Shown piece by piece: positions 14,483-24,503 of a DNA stretch of 64,000 nucleotides (its first letter is position 1; every line of letters begins with the position of its first letter). Source of the DNA: Candidatus Margulisiibacteriota bacterium (GTDB lineage: Bacteria > Margulisbacteria > WOR-1 > O2-12-FULL-45-9 > XYB2-FULL-48-7); assembly GCA_041661965.1 (NCBI GenBank), contig JBAZTH010000001.1:248001-312000 (forward strand). The letters run 5' to 3'. The notes under the pieces were generated by a model that worked only from the letters and a program-made list of their open reading frames with translations, had not been told where the DNA came from and searched no databases. The translations under genes were made by a program, and so were the position numbers.

Positions 14483-16285
14483 TTAATCTTTCTTATGCCG
14501 GTCCCGCTCGTTTTCGGTGAGATATTTTTTTCGCAAGCGGATGTGTTTCGGCGTAATTTCCACCAGTTCGTCGTCATCAATGAACTCGAGCGCTTGTTCC
14601 AGCGTCAGGATGATCGGCGGGGTCAGCCGGATTGCTTCGTCGGCGCTGGCCGCCCGGATGTTGGTCTGTTTTTTCTCTTTGCACGGATTGACCGTCATGT
14701 CCATCGCGCGGGAATTTTCCCCGATGATCATTCCTTCGTACACTTCGATCCCGGGACTTAGGAAAAGTTTGGCGCGCGCTTGTAAGTTGTCGAGGGCGTA
14801 AGAAGCGGTCTTGCCGGTGTTGCCGGAGATCAGCACCCCATTCTGCCGCTTGGAAATTTCACCTTTGAAACGTTCGTATTTGGCGAAAGCGTGGTTCAGG
14901 ATCCCTTCGCCTTTGGTGTCCATGATGAACTCGGCCCGGAAGCCGAGGAGCCCGCGGGTCGGGACCATGTAGGTCAGGGTGGTTGTCCCGTTCTTGTTCG
15001 ACATGTCGAGCATTTCCCCCCGGCGTTTGCCGAGTTTTTCAATTACCGCGCCGGCATGCTGTTCCGGGACCGCAACGATCGCTTGTTCAATCGGTTCCAT
15101 CTTTTCGTTGTTGATGGTTTTGAAGATTACTTTCGGCTGGGAGACCTGGATCTCGTAGCTTTCCCGCCGCATCTCTTCCAGCAGGATCGAAAGATGGAGC
15201 TCGCCGCGGCCGGAAACCTTGAACCCTTCGCCGTTCTCGAGCGGTTCGAGCCGCAGGCCGACATTAGTTTCCAGTTCCCGTTCCAGCCGTTCCTTGATCT
15301 GGCGGGTGGTGACGTATTTTCCTTCCCGGCCGGCAAAAGGAGAGTTATTGACGATGAATTCCATCGTCATGGTCGGTTCGTCGATGACCAGCAGCGGCAG
15401 GGGCTGGGGATTATCGGCGGTCGAGATCGTTTCGCCAATCGTGATATCGGGCATTCCGGCGACGGAGACGATATCGCCGCAGTCGGCTTCGTCGACTTCG
15501 ATTTGCTTAAGCCCTTCGAAAATATTTAGTTTAGCGATCTTACCCGGCTTGACCGTGCCATCCCGTTTACAGACGACGATATTAGCCCCTTTATTGAGCT
15601 TGCCGCTTAAAACCCGGCCGATGGCGATCCGGCCGACGTAATCGTCATAAGCCAGATTGGTAACCTGCATCTGAAGCGGTTCGGCGCTCTTGTCAGGGTA
15701 GGGCTTAACGTGTTTAAGGATGGTTTCAAAAAGCGGAGTCAGGTCGGCGCTCTTATCTTCCAGGTTGTATTTAGCCAACCCTTCGCGGGAGATAGTATAG
15801 ACGATCGGGAAGTCGAGCTGTTCGTCGGTCGCGTCGAGCTTGACGAAGAGATCAAAAATATCGTCAACGACCTTATGCGCCTGGTGCCCCTTTTTATCGA
15901 TTTTGTTAATGATGACGATCGGCCGCAGACCGAGCTTCAGCGATTTGGAAAGGACGAACTTGGTCTGGGGCATGGGGCCTTCGCGGGCGTCGACCAGGAG
16001 CAAGACGCTGTCGACCATCTTCAGGACCCGTTCGACTTCGGAACCGAAGTCGGCGTGGCCGGGAGTGTCGACGATGTTGATTTTAAAATCTTTGTAGTGG
16101 ATCGAGCAATTTTTGGAAAAAATGGTGATTCCGCGCTCTTTTTCGAGATCGTTGGAATCCATGACGAGCTCGGTCACCACGTCCCGTTCGCCGTACGCTC
16201 CTCCCTGGCGGAGCAAGTGGTCGGTCAACGTCGTTTTGCCGTGATCGACGTGAGCAATGATCGCGATATTAATTATTTTTCTCAT
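14483..16285 (-). CDS. bipA: Ribosome-associated GTPase BipA/TypA
   Basis: 600 aa, the normal length. The GTPase motifs are complete: AHVDHGKTTLTDHLL (G1), ERGITIFSKNCSI (G2), DTPGHADFG (G3) and INKIDK (G4). EF-G-like domains III and V and the BipA C-terminal domain follow (VPTRGLLGFRAEFI, then NPCKEKKQTNIRAA). It helps ribosome assembly and stress or cold adaptation. TGC-TATAAT (16303-16295, minus) lies nine bases before the ATG, giving a very short leader. A Ser/Thr kinase follows directly. Confidence 0.96.
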   Translation of the reverse strand: MRKIINIAIIAHVDHGKTTLTDHLLRQGGAYGERDVVTELVMDSNDLEKERGITIFSKNCSIHYKDFKINIVDTPGHADFGSEVERVLKMVDSVLLLVDAREGPMPQTKFVLSKSLKLGLRPIVIINKIDKKGHQAHKVVDDIFDLFVKLDATDEQLDFPIVYTISREGLAKYNLEDKSADLTPLFETILKHVKPYPDKSAEPLQMQVTNLAYDDYVGRIAIGRVLSGKLNKGANIVVCKRDGTVKPGKIAKLNIFEGLKQIEVDEADCGDIVSVAGMPDITIGETISTADNPQPLPLLVIDEPTMTMEFIVNNSPFAGREGKYVTTRQIKERLERELETNVGLRLEPLENGEGFKVSGRGELHLSILLEEMRRESYEIQVSQPKVIFKTINNEKMEPIEQAIVAVPEQHAGAVIEKLGKRRGEMLDMSNKNGTTTLTYMVPTRGLLGFRAEFIMDTKGEGILNHAFAKYERFKGEISKRQNGVLISGNTGKTASYALDNLQARAKLFLSPGIEVYEGMIIGENSRAMDMTVNPCKEKKQTNIRAASADEAIRLTPPIILTLEQALEFIDDDELVEITPKHIRLRKKYLTENERDRHKKD

Positions 16286-16422
16286 TATTACTCTATTATA
16301 GCAGATTGATTGCCGGGGTCGTGATGTGGAATCCGACGAAAGCGGATGAACATCTCTTATCTATCGGGCCGGCGCGAAGTTAATTTCACTCAATTATTTA
16401 CAATTTGGAGTATAATTAAAGC

Positions 16423-16653
16423 ATGTTGTTGCCTTTAACTAAAATGAAGAATGGGGAAGAGGGGTATGTTCAGGAGATAACCGGCGGGGATGAGTTGAAA
16501 AACCGTCTGGCCGCGCTTGGTTTACGGATCAGTCTGAAAGTCGCTAAAGTCAGCGGCCTGTTCCTCGGTCCGATCACCGTCCGGGTCGGCCAGACCCAGA
16601 TCGCTATCGGCCACGGGATGGCGGGCAAGATAATCCTGGAGGTTCAGCGGTGA
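16423..16653 (+). CDS. feoA: FeoA, small SH3-like partner of FeoB
   Basis: 76 aa. LPLTKMKNGEEGYVQEI, then LKNRLAALGLRISLKVAKVS and GPITVRVGQTQIAIGHGMAGKIIL match FeoA, a cytosolic SH3-fold protein needed for ferrous iron uptake by FeoB. A TATAAT box at 16411-16416 ends six bases before the ATG and no ribosome-binding site is present, suggesting a leaderless transcript. The stop overlaps the feoB GTG start. Confidence 0.93.
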   Translation: MLLPLTKMKNGEEGYVQEITGGDELKNRLAALGLRISLKVAKVSGLFLGPITVRVGQTQIAIGHGMAGKIILEVQR

Positions 16654-18392
16654 GAAAGATCCTGTTGATCGGCAATCCCAATGTCGGGAAAAGCGCGGTT
16701 TTCTCCCGTTTGACCGGCCTGCAAGTCGTGACCTCCAATTACCCCGGGACCACGGTTGAGTTTCGCAAAGGGTACATGCTGCTGGGGACCGAGAAGGTCG
16801 AAGTGATCGACGTTCCCGGGACCTACACCTTGGAGCCGACCTGCAAAGCGGAAGAAGTGACCTGCGATATCCTCAAAGCGGCGACCAAAGAAGCGCTCAA
16901 GACCGGAGATGTGGTCATCAACGTGGTGGACGCGACCAACCTGGAGCGGAACCTCTACCTGACTCTGGAATTAATGGAACTGAAGATCCCGGTCATTGTC
17001 GCGCTGAACATGTGGGACGATACCAAACACCGGGGGATCCATCTCGATCTCAACCAACTTGCCGAGTGGCTTGGCGTGCCGGTGGTGCCGACGGTGGCGG
17101 TGACCGGGGAAGGTTTTGCCCGTTTGATCGGGCAGATCTATAAGGCCAAGCCGCCGAAAGTTCGAAAACATACTCGTGACGAGCGCTGGGAAGATATCGG
17201 CCGGATTATCGGCCTGGCCCAACGGTTGGAACACCGCCATCATACTTTCCTGGAATGGCTGCAAGACCTGACTATTAAACCGGAGACCGGGCTCCCCTTC
17301 GCGGGGTTGATCGCCCTGGTTGCCTTTTTCGTGATCCGTTTTATTGGTGAAAGCCTGATCGGTTATTTGGCCGATCCCTTTTTCGATTATTTATGGGCGC
17401 CGGTCCTGCATTCGCTTAGTAATTTGATGGGGAACGGCGGCTTGCTTCACGACATCCTTATTGGCAATCTGATCGCCGGCCGGATCGACTATGTCCAATC
17501 TTTCGGGGTCTTAAGCACCGCTTTATACGTTGAGTTCGCCATGGTCCTCCCATATATCATCGCTTTTTACCTGGTCATCGGGCTTTTGGAGGATTCCGGC
17601 TATCTGCCGCGTTTGGCGGTCCTGATGGATAATTTGATGCACAACATCGGTTTGCATGGATTCGCCATCGTGCCGACTTTGCTTTCTTTTGGCTGCAACG
17701 TTCCCGGCATCCTGGCGACCAGGGTCTTAGAGAGCAAGCGGGAGCGGTTTATTGCTTCGACCCTGATCTCGATCGGGATCCCTTGTGCCGCTCTGCAGGC
17801 GATGATCATCGGTCTTTTGGGAAAGCATGGAATTTTTCCTTTGTTGATCGTTTACGGGACGTTGGCTTTGACCTGGCTGGCCCTCGGCATGATCCTGAAC
17901 CGGCTGACCCCCGGTTTTAGCCCCGAGCTATTGCTGGAGATCCCGCCGTATCGCTTTCCGCCGGCGCCGATTCTCCTGCGAAAAACCTGGTGGCGGATCA
18001 GGGAATTCATTACCGAAGCGCTGCCGTTGATAATTATCGGGGTGCTGGTCGTTAATTTGCTTTATCGCTTGAATATTTTTGACGCGATCGCCAATGTGAC
18101 GGCGCCGGTCGTCAGCGGTCTGTTTGGTCTTCCCAAAGAAGCGATCGTGGCGATCGTGATCGGTTTTCTGCGTAAAGATGTCGCGGTCGGCATGCTTGTG
18201 CCGCTGGCGTTAAGCGTTAAACAGCTGATCGTCGCTTCGGTGGTCCTGGCGACTTTTTTCCCCTGTATCGCGACCTTTGTCATATTCATTAGGGAATTAG
18301 GGATAGTCGATATGCTTAAGGCGACCGCGATCATGCTGGCGACTTCTTTGACCGTCGGCGGCTTGCTGAATTTTATTTTAAGCCGCTTTTGA
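16650..18392 (+). CDS. feoB: FeoB, ferrous iron transporter
   Basis: 580 aa, on the short side because the C-terminal cytosolic tail of the E. coli type is missing. The N-terminal G domain has GNPNVGKSAVFSRLTG (G1), NYPGTTVEFRKG (G2), DVPGTYTL (G3) and ALNMWDD (G4). A membrane core follows with the two Gate motifs, including SFGCNVPGILATRV near residue 350 and FFPCIATFVI near 535, which hold conserved cysteines. It imports Fe2+. The GTG start overlaps the feoA stop by four bases. Confidence 0.95.
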   Translation: MRKILLIGNPNVGKSAVFSRLTGLQVVTSNYPGTTVEFRKGYMLLGTEKVEVIDVPGTYTLEPTCKAEEVTCDILKAATKEALKTGDVVINVVDATNLERNLYLTLELMELKIPVIVALNMWDDTKHRGIHLDLNQLAEWLGVPVVPTVAVTGEGFARLIGQIYKAKPPKVRKHTRDERWEDIGRIIGLAQRLEHRHHTFLEWLQDLTIKPETGLPFAGLIALVAFFVIRFIGESLIGYLADPFFDYLWAPVLHSLSNLMGNGGLLHDILIGNLIAGRIDYVQSFGVLSTALYVEFAMVLPYIIAFYLVIGLLEDSGYLPRLAVLMDNLMHNIGLHGFAIVPTLLSFGCNVPGILATRVLESKRERFIASTLISIGIPCAALQAMIIGLLGKHGIFPLLIVYGTLALTWLALGMILNRLTPGFSPELLLEIPPYRFPPAPILLRKTWWRIREFITEALPLIIIGVLVVNLLYRLNIFDAIANVTAPVVSGLFGLPKEAIVAIVIGFLRKDVAVGMLVPLALSVKQLIVASVVLATFFPCIATFVIFIRELGIVDMLKATAIMLATSLTVGGLLNFILSRF

Positions 18393-18452
18393 TCGATTTT
18401 TTCTGAGATTTGCTATACTATAATGGTAAGCAGAAATAGAAGGGAGTATGTT

Positions 18453-18917
18453 ATGGGAGAACTAATAACTAAAGAGAATTTTGAGAAGTTACAGCAGAAA
18501 CTGGACGAGCTGAAAAAACGCCGGGTCAAGATCTCGAAAACGATCGGCGAAGCCCGCGAACACGGCGATCTCCGCGAAAATTCCGCTTATCATGCTGCCA
18601 AGGACGAGCAGGGGCTCAACGAAATGCGGATCCGAGAACTCGAAGCCCGGGTCGCCAACGTGACCGTCGTTGATAAGAACGACCTGCCGAAAGGGGATGG
18701 CGTCACCTTGGGTTCGACCGTCAAGGTCAAAGCGCTCGATAACGGAAGCGAATTCGAATTTACCCTAGTTTCCGATATGGAAGCCGATCCGCTGGAGAGC
18801 AAAATATCGACCGATTCCCCGCTCGGCGGGGCGGTTTTTAACCACAAGATCGGCGACGAGGTCGAGGTTGAACTGCCGCGCGGCCAAGTCACCTACAAGA
18901 TCATCGAGGTTCAATAA
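18453..18917 (+). CDS. greA: Transcription elongation factor GreA
   Basis: 154 aa. The N-terminal antiparallel coiled coil carries the tip motif DLRENSAYHAAKDEQ, whose acidic residues reach the RNA polymerase active site and stimulate cleavage of backtracked RNA. The C-terminal FKBP-like domain ends with SPLGGAVFNHKIGDEVEVELP. The ATG at 18453 is chosen over an upstream in-frame start because it follows an AAGGGAG site (18440-18446) and gives the family N terminus. Confidence 0.96.
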   Translation: MGELITKENFEKLQQKLDELKKRRVKISKTIGEAREHGDLRENSAYHAAKDEQGLNEMRIRELEARVANVTVVDKNDLPKGDGVTLGSTVKVKALDNGSEFEFTLVSDMEADPLESKISTDSPLGGAVFNHKIGDEVEVELPRGQVTYKIIEVQ

Positions 18918-18918
18918 T

Positions 18919-21147
18919 TTGTTAAGATCCGAGCTTAATGTCGCTTTTGTTGGTAATTATTCCCCGCGTATTTGCGGGATTGCTACTTTTACGACCGATC
19001 TTTGCGAGGCGACCGCTAAACTTCTTTCTCCCCGCTCAAATGTCTTTGCGCTTGCCGTCAACGACACCGAGCGGGGGTATTCTTATCCGCGCCGGGTGGA
19101 ATTTACCCTGCAAAGAAACCAGCAGAGCGATTATTACGAAGCGGCAAATTTTATCAATGCCAGTAATGCCGATGTGGCCTGCGTTCAGCATGAATACGGG
19201 ATTTATGGGGGCTGGGATGGGATCTATATCCTTTCACTGATCTCCAGCTTGAGCGTGCCGGTGGTTGTGGTCCTGCACACGGTGCTTAAAAATCCCACAC
19301 CCAACCAGAAAAAGATCGTCCAGGAGATGGCCCAGCGGGCCAATCAGCTGGTGGTGATGAGCGAGCTGGCCGTGACCTTGTTGCAGGAAGTTTATGCTGT
19401 CCCGGCCGATAAGATCAGGCTGCTCTATCACGGGACTCCCGATTTTACCTCGCTGGATAATGGCCACTACAAAAAACGGTTTCAGGTGGAAGGGAAGCAG
19501 ACGCTCTTGACCTTTGGCTTGCTTAGCCCAAATAAGGGGATTGAAACGGTCATTAAATCGTTGCCCGCCATTGTCAAAGAATTTCCCAAGCTGATCTATG
19601 TGGTTTTGGGAAAAACCCATCCTAATGTCATCAAGGAATACGGCGAAAAATATCGGGCCGGCCTGGTCGCGCTGGTCGATGAGCTGGGATTGGCAGAGCA
19701 GGTGATTTTTGAGGACCGCTTTGTCAGTCTGGAAGAGCTCTACGCCTGGTTGATGGCGGCGGATATCTATATTACTCCCTATTTGAATGAGGCGCAGATC
19801 GTCAGCGGGACCCTGTCTTACGCGATCGGGGCGGGGAATGCTATTATTTCCACTCCTTACTGGTATGCGAAAGAAATGCTGGCTGAAGGCCGGGGACGGC
19901 TGATTGATTTTGCCGACTCCGACGCTTTGGCCGGTACATTGCGCGAGCTTTTGTCGGACAAAGCCAAATTAAAGCAGCTGCGCGCCAAGACTTATGAATT
20001 TGGCCGACAGATGCGCTGGAGCAAAGTCGCGGAAAAGTACCTGGAAATGTTCCGGCAGACAAAAACGATCGCGACCAGGACTTTGGCGCTGAAAACTCCC
20101 GCGCTCCTGCGCGAGCCGATGTTTGACCTGGCGCACTTAAAGCGGTTGACCGACGACACCGGTCTGATCCAGCACGCCAAATATATTGTTCCCGATCGGC
20201 ATACCGGTTATTGCCTGGACGACAACTCCCGGGCGCTGATGTTATGCGCCTGGGCGTTTTTTCTGGTGCAGAGCGACGAGGCCAAGGCGCTGATCTCCAC
20301 TTATTTCAGCTTTACCCATTTTATGCAGAACCCTGACGGGAGCTTCCGGAATTTTATCGATTACCAGCGTCACTTTCTGGATGAGACCGGCTCGGACGAT
20401 GCTTGCGGCCGGGCGCTCTGGGCGCTTGGCTATCTTATCTGGCGGCCGCCGCGTAACGCCTATCGCTCCCTGGCCTGCGAATGTTTCCGCAAAGCTTTGC
20501 CCCAGGTGCGCAAGTTAAACCTGCGCGGGAAGGCCTTGGCGATGCTCGGTTTGGCTTCTTATTTGCGCTGCTATCAGGGGGATGAAAGCGCCGCCGCCTT
20601 GTTGCGCGAATGCGCCGACCATCTTTTAGCTTTATATCAAGAGGTGGCGACCGATGATTGGCGCTGGTTTGAAAATATCCTTTGTTATGACAACGGGATC
20701 CTGCCGATGGCTCTCTTTCAGTCTTATTCCATTCTTCGCGATGAGAAATATTTGAAGGTTGCCAGGGAAACGCTGGGATTTTTAGAGAAAACCACCAGCC
20801 AAAACGGGCGGCTTTCTATTGTCGGAAGCCGTGGCTGGTATAAAAGAGGCGGGGAGAAAGCCCAGTATGACCAGCAGCCGATCGATGCCACGGCGATGGT
20901 TCTGGCATATCAGTCCGCCTACCGGGTGACCCGGGAGAAAGAATATCTTAAGAAGATGCGCTGGGCGTTCGGTTGGTTTCTCGGCGAGAACGACATGGGG
21001 ATGTCTTTGTACGATCACGAGACCAAAGGCTGTGCCGACGGCCTGTTGCCGGAAGGGGTCAGTTTGAACCAGGGCGGGGAGAGCACCGTTTCTTTCCTGA
21101 TGGCGCTTTTGGCGATGATCGAAGAGTATGAGATCGAAGGGGCTTAG
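18919..21147 (+). CDS. GT4 glycosyltransferase fused to an (alpha/alpha) barrel-like C-terminal domain
   Basis: 742 aa if the TTG at 18919 is used; this start follows the greA stop directly and begins the first beta strand (LNVAFVGNYSPRICGIATFT). Residues 1-370 form a GT-B GT4 glycosyltransferase: VACVQHEYGIYGG, GLLSPNKGIETVIKSLP, and SGTLSYAIGAGNAIISTPYWYAKE. Residues 390-740 look like a glycoside-hydrolase-like helical barrel (DETGSDDACGRALWALGY, YDNGILPMALFQS, DQQPIDATAMVLAY). It converges on a GH130 gene with a four-base overlap, a pairing seen for mannose-type glycan metabolism. Exact sugar unknown. Confidence 0.85.
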   Translation: MLRSELNVAFVGNYSPRICGIATFTTDLCEATAKLLSPRSNVFALAVNDTERGYSYPRRVEFTLQRNQQSDYYEAANFINASNADVACVQHEYGIYGGWDGIYILSLISSLSVPVVVVLHTVLKNPTPNQKKIVQEMAQRANQLVVMSELAVTLLQEVYAVPADKIRLLYHGTPDFTSLDNGHYKKRFQVEGKQTLLTFGLLSPNKGIETVIKSLPAIVKEFPKLIYVVLGKTHPNVIKEYGEKYRAGLVALVDELGLAEQVIFEDRFVSLEELYAWLMAADIYITPYLNEAQIVSGTLSYAIGAGNAIISTPYWYAKEMLAEGRGRLIDFADSDALAGTLRELLSDKAKLKQLRAKTYEFGRQMRWSKVAEKYLEMFRQTKTIATRTLALKTPALLREPMFDLAHLKRLTDDTGLIQHAKYIVPDRHTGYCLDDNSRALMLCAWAFFLVQSDEAKALISTYFSFTHFMQNPDGSFRNFIDYQRHFLDETGSDDACGRALWALGYLIWRPPRNAYRSLACECFRKALPQVRKLNLRGKALAMLGLASYLRCYQGDESAAALLRECADHLLALYQEVATDDWRWFENILCYDNGILPMALFQSYSILRDEKYLKVARETLGFLEKTTSQNGRLSIVGSRGWYKRGGEKAQYDQQPIDATAMVLAYQSAYRVTREKEYLKKMRWAFGWFLGENDMGMSLYDHETKGCADGLLPEGVSLNQGGESTVSFLMALLAMIEEYEIEGA

Positions 21148-22709
21148 CCCTTTTTCAACAGTTTTTCGAGCAGTTCGTTGACCGGAATGCTGGCCACGTG
21201 CGATTCCGAGTCGGAAATAGCGTAAGGGATGATCAGTTCGCCGTTGAGGATTATCGCGCCGCAACTGTAGACGACGTTCGGCACGTAACCGGCGCGTTCT
21301 TCTTCCCGCGGCGCCAGCAGCGGCTCGGCCAGCCGCCCGATCACTTTTGCCGGGTCTTTCAGGTTGAGCAGCGAAACTCCGATGCAGTATTTGCGCATCG
21401 GCCCCACGCCGTGGGTCAGCAGGAGCCACCCTTTTTTGGTTTCGAGCGGCGAGCCGCAGTTGCCGATCTGGACCAGTTCCCAGCTATTGGCCGGCTCTTC
21501 TATTTTAACCCCGTCGAACCAAAAATGAATATTATCGGAATAGCTTAGGTAGAGGCTTTCCCCGTCGATCCGGGTGATCATGGCGTAGCGGCCGTTGATC
21601 TTGCGGGGGAAAAGGGCCATCCCCTTATTGCGCGCCATCGGTCCGTTCAGGGTGGAGATCTTGAAATGGTGGAAATCTTTTGTCTCGATCAGTTGCGGCA
21701 GTATTTCCCGGCCGTTATAAGCGGTATAGGTTGCGTAGTAGGTGACACTGCCGTCGTCGTCGACAAAACGGACAAAGCGGGCGTCTTCCACCCCGTTGCT
21801 TTCGTTCTGCGAGATGGGGAAAATGACCCGTTCCGAGATCAGCTGGCCTTGCGGGAAAAAGATCTCATAGTTTGATTCGGCCAGCCACCGGATGTGGACA
21901 ATTGTGTCGTCCAGGTCGGCCGGCGTAAAAAGATTGCCGTCGCGCACAACGCCGATCGCCTGGTCCAGGTCGGCGGGCGTAAAACTGGCCGGCAGGCGCT
22001 GGTCGATCGCCTTGGCCGCTTCGCTAAAGTAGCCCAGCTCCTCGAGTTTGGCCTTGAACAGTTCCCGGTCGTAGGTCGCGTTCAAAACGATCTCGGGGGT
22101 GCCCAAAAAAGGGCTGATCGGCTCCAAAAAGATCGAGTTGTCCTGGTCGATTATGGCGCTGCGAAAAACGATCGACGAAATGTGTCCCTCGCCGGTCGCG
22201 CGAAAGCTGAAAATAACGCGGGTCTGTCCCTTCTTCATCTGGTTTTGCTTGGGATAGATAACGACCGAGGGGTTGAAGAGGGCGGCCGATTCGATGGAAT
22301 ATTCCATGGTAAAACAGGCGCCGAGCAAAAGGCGTCTCTCTTCCGACAGCGCTGCCGGATCCGGGGCGTATTTGACGATCCGCTGGTAATTGTTTTTCAA
22401 GACGGGGAGAATATCCTTGTGGCGATGCGCGAAATCCTGAAGCGTTTGCTTTAAGACGATTTTGACTCTTGTCTCATCCAGCGCCAAAATCCGGTTGACG
22501 ATATTGGCGATATGGGACTCGCTGGCGGGGCGGAAAGGGCGGGTAATGATCCGGCGCTGGTCCGGGCGGATATTCTTCAAGGTTTTATTAGTGATCCGCT
22601 TGAACAAGCGTGAAATAACGACCGGGTCATGGAGGGCGGGTTTGCCCAGGTGCTTGTTGGCGATCAAAACCTCGGTGTTTCTCCCGAAAGGTGTTTTTTG
22701 TTTAGCCAC
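21144..22709 (-). CDS. GH130-family glycoside phosphorylase/hydrolase (PH1107-related)
   Basis: 521 aa. The five-bladed propeller core typical of GH130 lies in the second half: NGVEDARFVRFVDDDG with the catalytic aspartate region, GRYAMITRIDG, NCGSPLETKKGWLLLTHGVG, and GYVPNVVYSCGAIILNGELIIPYAISD. An N-terminal helical extension of about 200 residues is extra. GH130 enzymes usually phosphorolyse beta-mannosides. The start is GTG at 22709. Its 3' end overlaps that of the GT4 gene by four bases, so the two converge. Confidence 0.87.
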   Translation of the reverse strand: MAKQKTPFGRNTEVLIANKHLGKPALHDPVVISRLFKRITNKTLKNIRPDQRRIITRPFRPASESHIANIVNRILALDETRVKIVLKQTLQDFAHRHKDILPVLKNNYQRIVKYAPDPAALSEERRLLLGACFTMEYSIESAALFNPSVVIYPKQNQMKKGQTRVIFSFRATGEGHISSIVFRSAIIDQDNSIFLEPISPFLGTPEIVLNATYDRELFKAKLEELGYFSEAAKAIDQRLPASFTPADLDQAIGVVRDGNLFTPADLDDTIVHIRWLAESNYEIFFPQGQLISERVIFPISQNESNGVEDARFVRFVDDDGSVTYYATYTAYNGREILPQLIETKDFHHFKISTLNGPMARNKGMALFPRKINGRYAMITRIDGESLYLSYSDNIHFWFDGVKIEEPANSWELVQIGNCGSPLETKKGWLLLTHGVGPMRKYCIGVSLLNLKDPAKVIGRLAEPLLAPREEERAGYVPNVVYSCGAIILNGELIIPYAISDSESHVASIPVNELLEKLLKKG

Positions 22710-22910
22710 GATGCCTAATCCTAATCTTTATGCGACAAAAAAGCAATGAGATTGATCTCGCCGCTTCCAGGGTCATCGAAGTGCGATTGCCGGTTGATTT
22801 TTCCCGTCCGATATAGTAATCTCCACCTGTCCGCTCCGCCAGAAAAGCGGCCGCAAGGGCGGGGAACAACAATTACTTTTACGATTCCGAAATAAAGAGG
22901 AGGGTTTTTA

Positions 22911-24497
22911 ATGAAAAACAGGTTCTTGGTCGGATCGATTGTCGTTCTAGCATTGGCTTTTGAGGTTTTTAGTATTCCTAATTTGCTTTCATTTGAAGGC
23001 CGGTTGACCGATACTGCCGGCACCCCGGTAACCGCTTCAACCACCGTGCAAATATCGATTTATGATTCTTTGTCGGGCGGAAGTCTGATCTGGGGACCAG
23101 AGAGCCATACTGTAACCCCGGACAACCAGGGAGTATTCAGTGTTTTACTTGGAGAAACTACGGCCTTAGCCGCAACTGTTTTTGACAGTTCCTCAAGATA
23201 CGCGCAAATCGTTGTCGGCAGTGAGATTTTAAGTCCCAGGGTCAGGATCGTTTCGGTTGGTTATGCTTATAAAGCCGCATCCGCGCAAGGGGTCGAGGCC
23301 GGCTCGATTTCCAGAAGCAGTGTCGCTACCGGCCAGTTCGTTAAGCAAATCGTTGCCGGCTCCGGGATCGGCGTTTCCGGCGATGAGGGGAGCGGGACCG
23401 GGGTCGTGACTTTAACGGCAACCGGGACCGGCGGGGGAACCGTCACTTCGGTTAACAGCGGAACCGGTTTAACCGGCGGGCCGATAACAGAGACGGGGAC
23501 AATCTCTCTGGCAATCCCGGTTGTTGAAATTAACGGCGGCACCAGCCAATCGACCTACACGACCGGCGATATTCTTTATTCTTCGGCCTCCAACACGCTT
23601 TCCAAATTGCCGATCGGCTCCGCCGGACAAATCCTGAAGGTGAGCGGCGGGATCCCTTCGTGGGGAGCGGCCGGCGGGACCGGCACGGTGACGGAGGTCA
23701 ATACCGGAACCGGTCTGACCGGCGGGCCGATAACCGGGATAGGGACAATTTCCGTTGACTCTTCCGTTGTGACTTTGACCGGGGTTCAGACGCTGACCAA
23801 CAAGACCTTCACCGATACACTAACAACATTCCAAAACAATGCCGACAACACTAAAAAAGTAGCGCTTGACGCGTCGGGGGTTACGACCGCGCAAACCAGG
23901 AGCTGGACCGTCGGCTCCGGTATCCCGCAGAATATTCAGGTCTTTACGTCAGGCGGAACCTGGGTAAAACCGGCGGGAGTGTCGGTTGTTTATGTGGAGA
24001 TTTGGGGGGGGGGCGGCGGCGCCAGGAACGCTTCAAATAACCAATCCGGCGGCGGCGGTGGTGGTGGTGGATATTGCGCGGGATTGGTTTCCGTTTCGGG
24101 CAACGTGACGGTAACGGTCGGCTCCGGCGGCGCAAACGGCAATCCGGCTTCTGCCGGCGGCGCCAGCAGTTTCGCGGGCGATATCACGCTGACCGCTAAT
24201 GGCGGCTCGGACGGCTCTACCCTTGGCGGCGCCGGAGGGACCGCTACCGGCGGAACCATTAATCTTACGGGCGCCACCGGGGTGAGCGGTAAAAATTCCG
24301 ATGGAGCTGGCGGCGGCGGTGGTGGCGGCAGTCCGAGAGGAGGAAGCGGCGGTGCGGGTGGGGTAGGGGCAAATGCGGCTAATCCCAGCGTGAATGGAGG
24401 AGAAGGCACCCAGCCCGGCGGTGGTGGCGGCGGTGGAAGCGAAAATGGTGGAACTGGCGGAAATGGCGGGGCCGGACTGGTTATTGTAAGTTATTAA
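22911..24497 (+). CDS. Exported surface protein with tail-fibre-like repeats and glycine-rich C terminus
   Basis: 528 aa. A signal peptide (residues 1-22) precedes a domain beginning LLSFEGRLTDTAGTPV that recurs in bacterial surface proteins. Two repeats follow, SVNSGTGLTGGPITETGTIS and EVNTGTGLTGGPITGIGTIS, together with TGDILYSSASNTLSKLPIG, as in phage tail fibres. From about residue 340 the GGTWVKPAGVSVVYVEIWGG domain is very glycine-rich (runs of eight or nine glycines). It probably mediates surface adhesion. It starts the run 22911-28150 of exported proteins. SD AGAGGAGGG at 22895-22903. Confidence 0.82.
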   Translation: MKNRFLVGSIVVLALAFEVFSIPNLLSFEGRLTDTAGTPVTASTTVQISIYDSLSGGSLIWGPESHTVTPDNQGVFSVLLGETTALAATVFDSSSRYAQIVVGSEILSPRVRIVSVGYAYKAASAQGVEAGSISRSSVATGQFVKQIVAGSGIGVSGDEGSGTGVVTLTATGTGGGTVTSVNSGTGLTGGPITETGTISLAIPVVEINGGTSQSTYTTGDILYSSASNTLSKLPIGSAGQILKVSGGIPSWGAAGGTGTVTEVNTGTGLTGGPITGIGTISVDSSVVTLTGVQTLTNKTFTDTLTTFQNNADNTKKVALDASGVTTAQTRSWTVGSGIPQNIQVFTSGGTWVKPAGVSVVYVEIWGGGGGARNASNNQSGGGGGGGGYCAGLVSVSGNVTVTVGSGGANGNPASAGGASSFAGDITLTANGGSDGSTLGGAGGTATGGTINLTGATGVSGKNSDGAGGGGGGGSPRGGSGGAGGVGANAANPSVNGGEGTQPGGGGGGGSENGGTGGNGGAGLVIVSY

Positions 24498-24503
24498 AGA
24501 AAT

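Noticed and set aside
18393..18452. Firm promoter call for greA
   Set aside because: TATAAT-like boxes exist at 18414-18424 but no acceptable -35 or TGN extension at the right spacing could be shown.
23990..24409. Proline-rich minus-strand open frame
   Set aside because: It is the antisense of the glycine-rich C terminus of the surface protein; glycine codons read backwards give proline and alanine.
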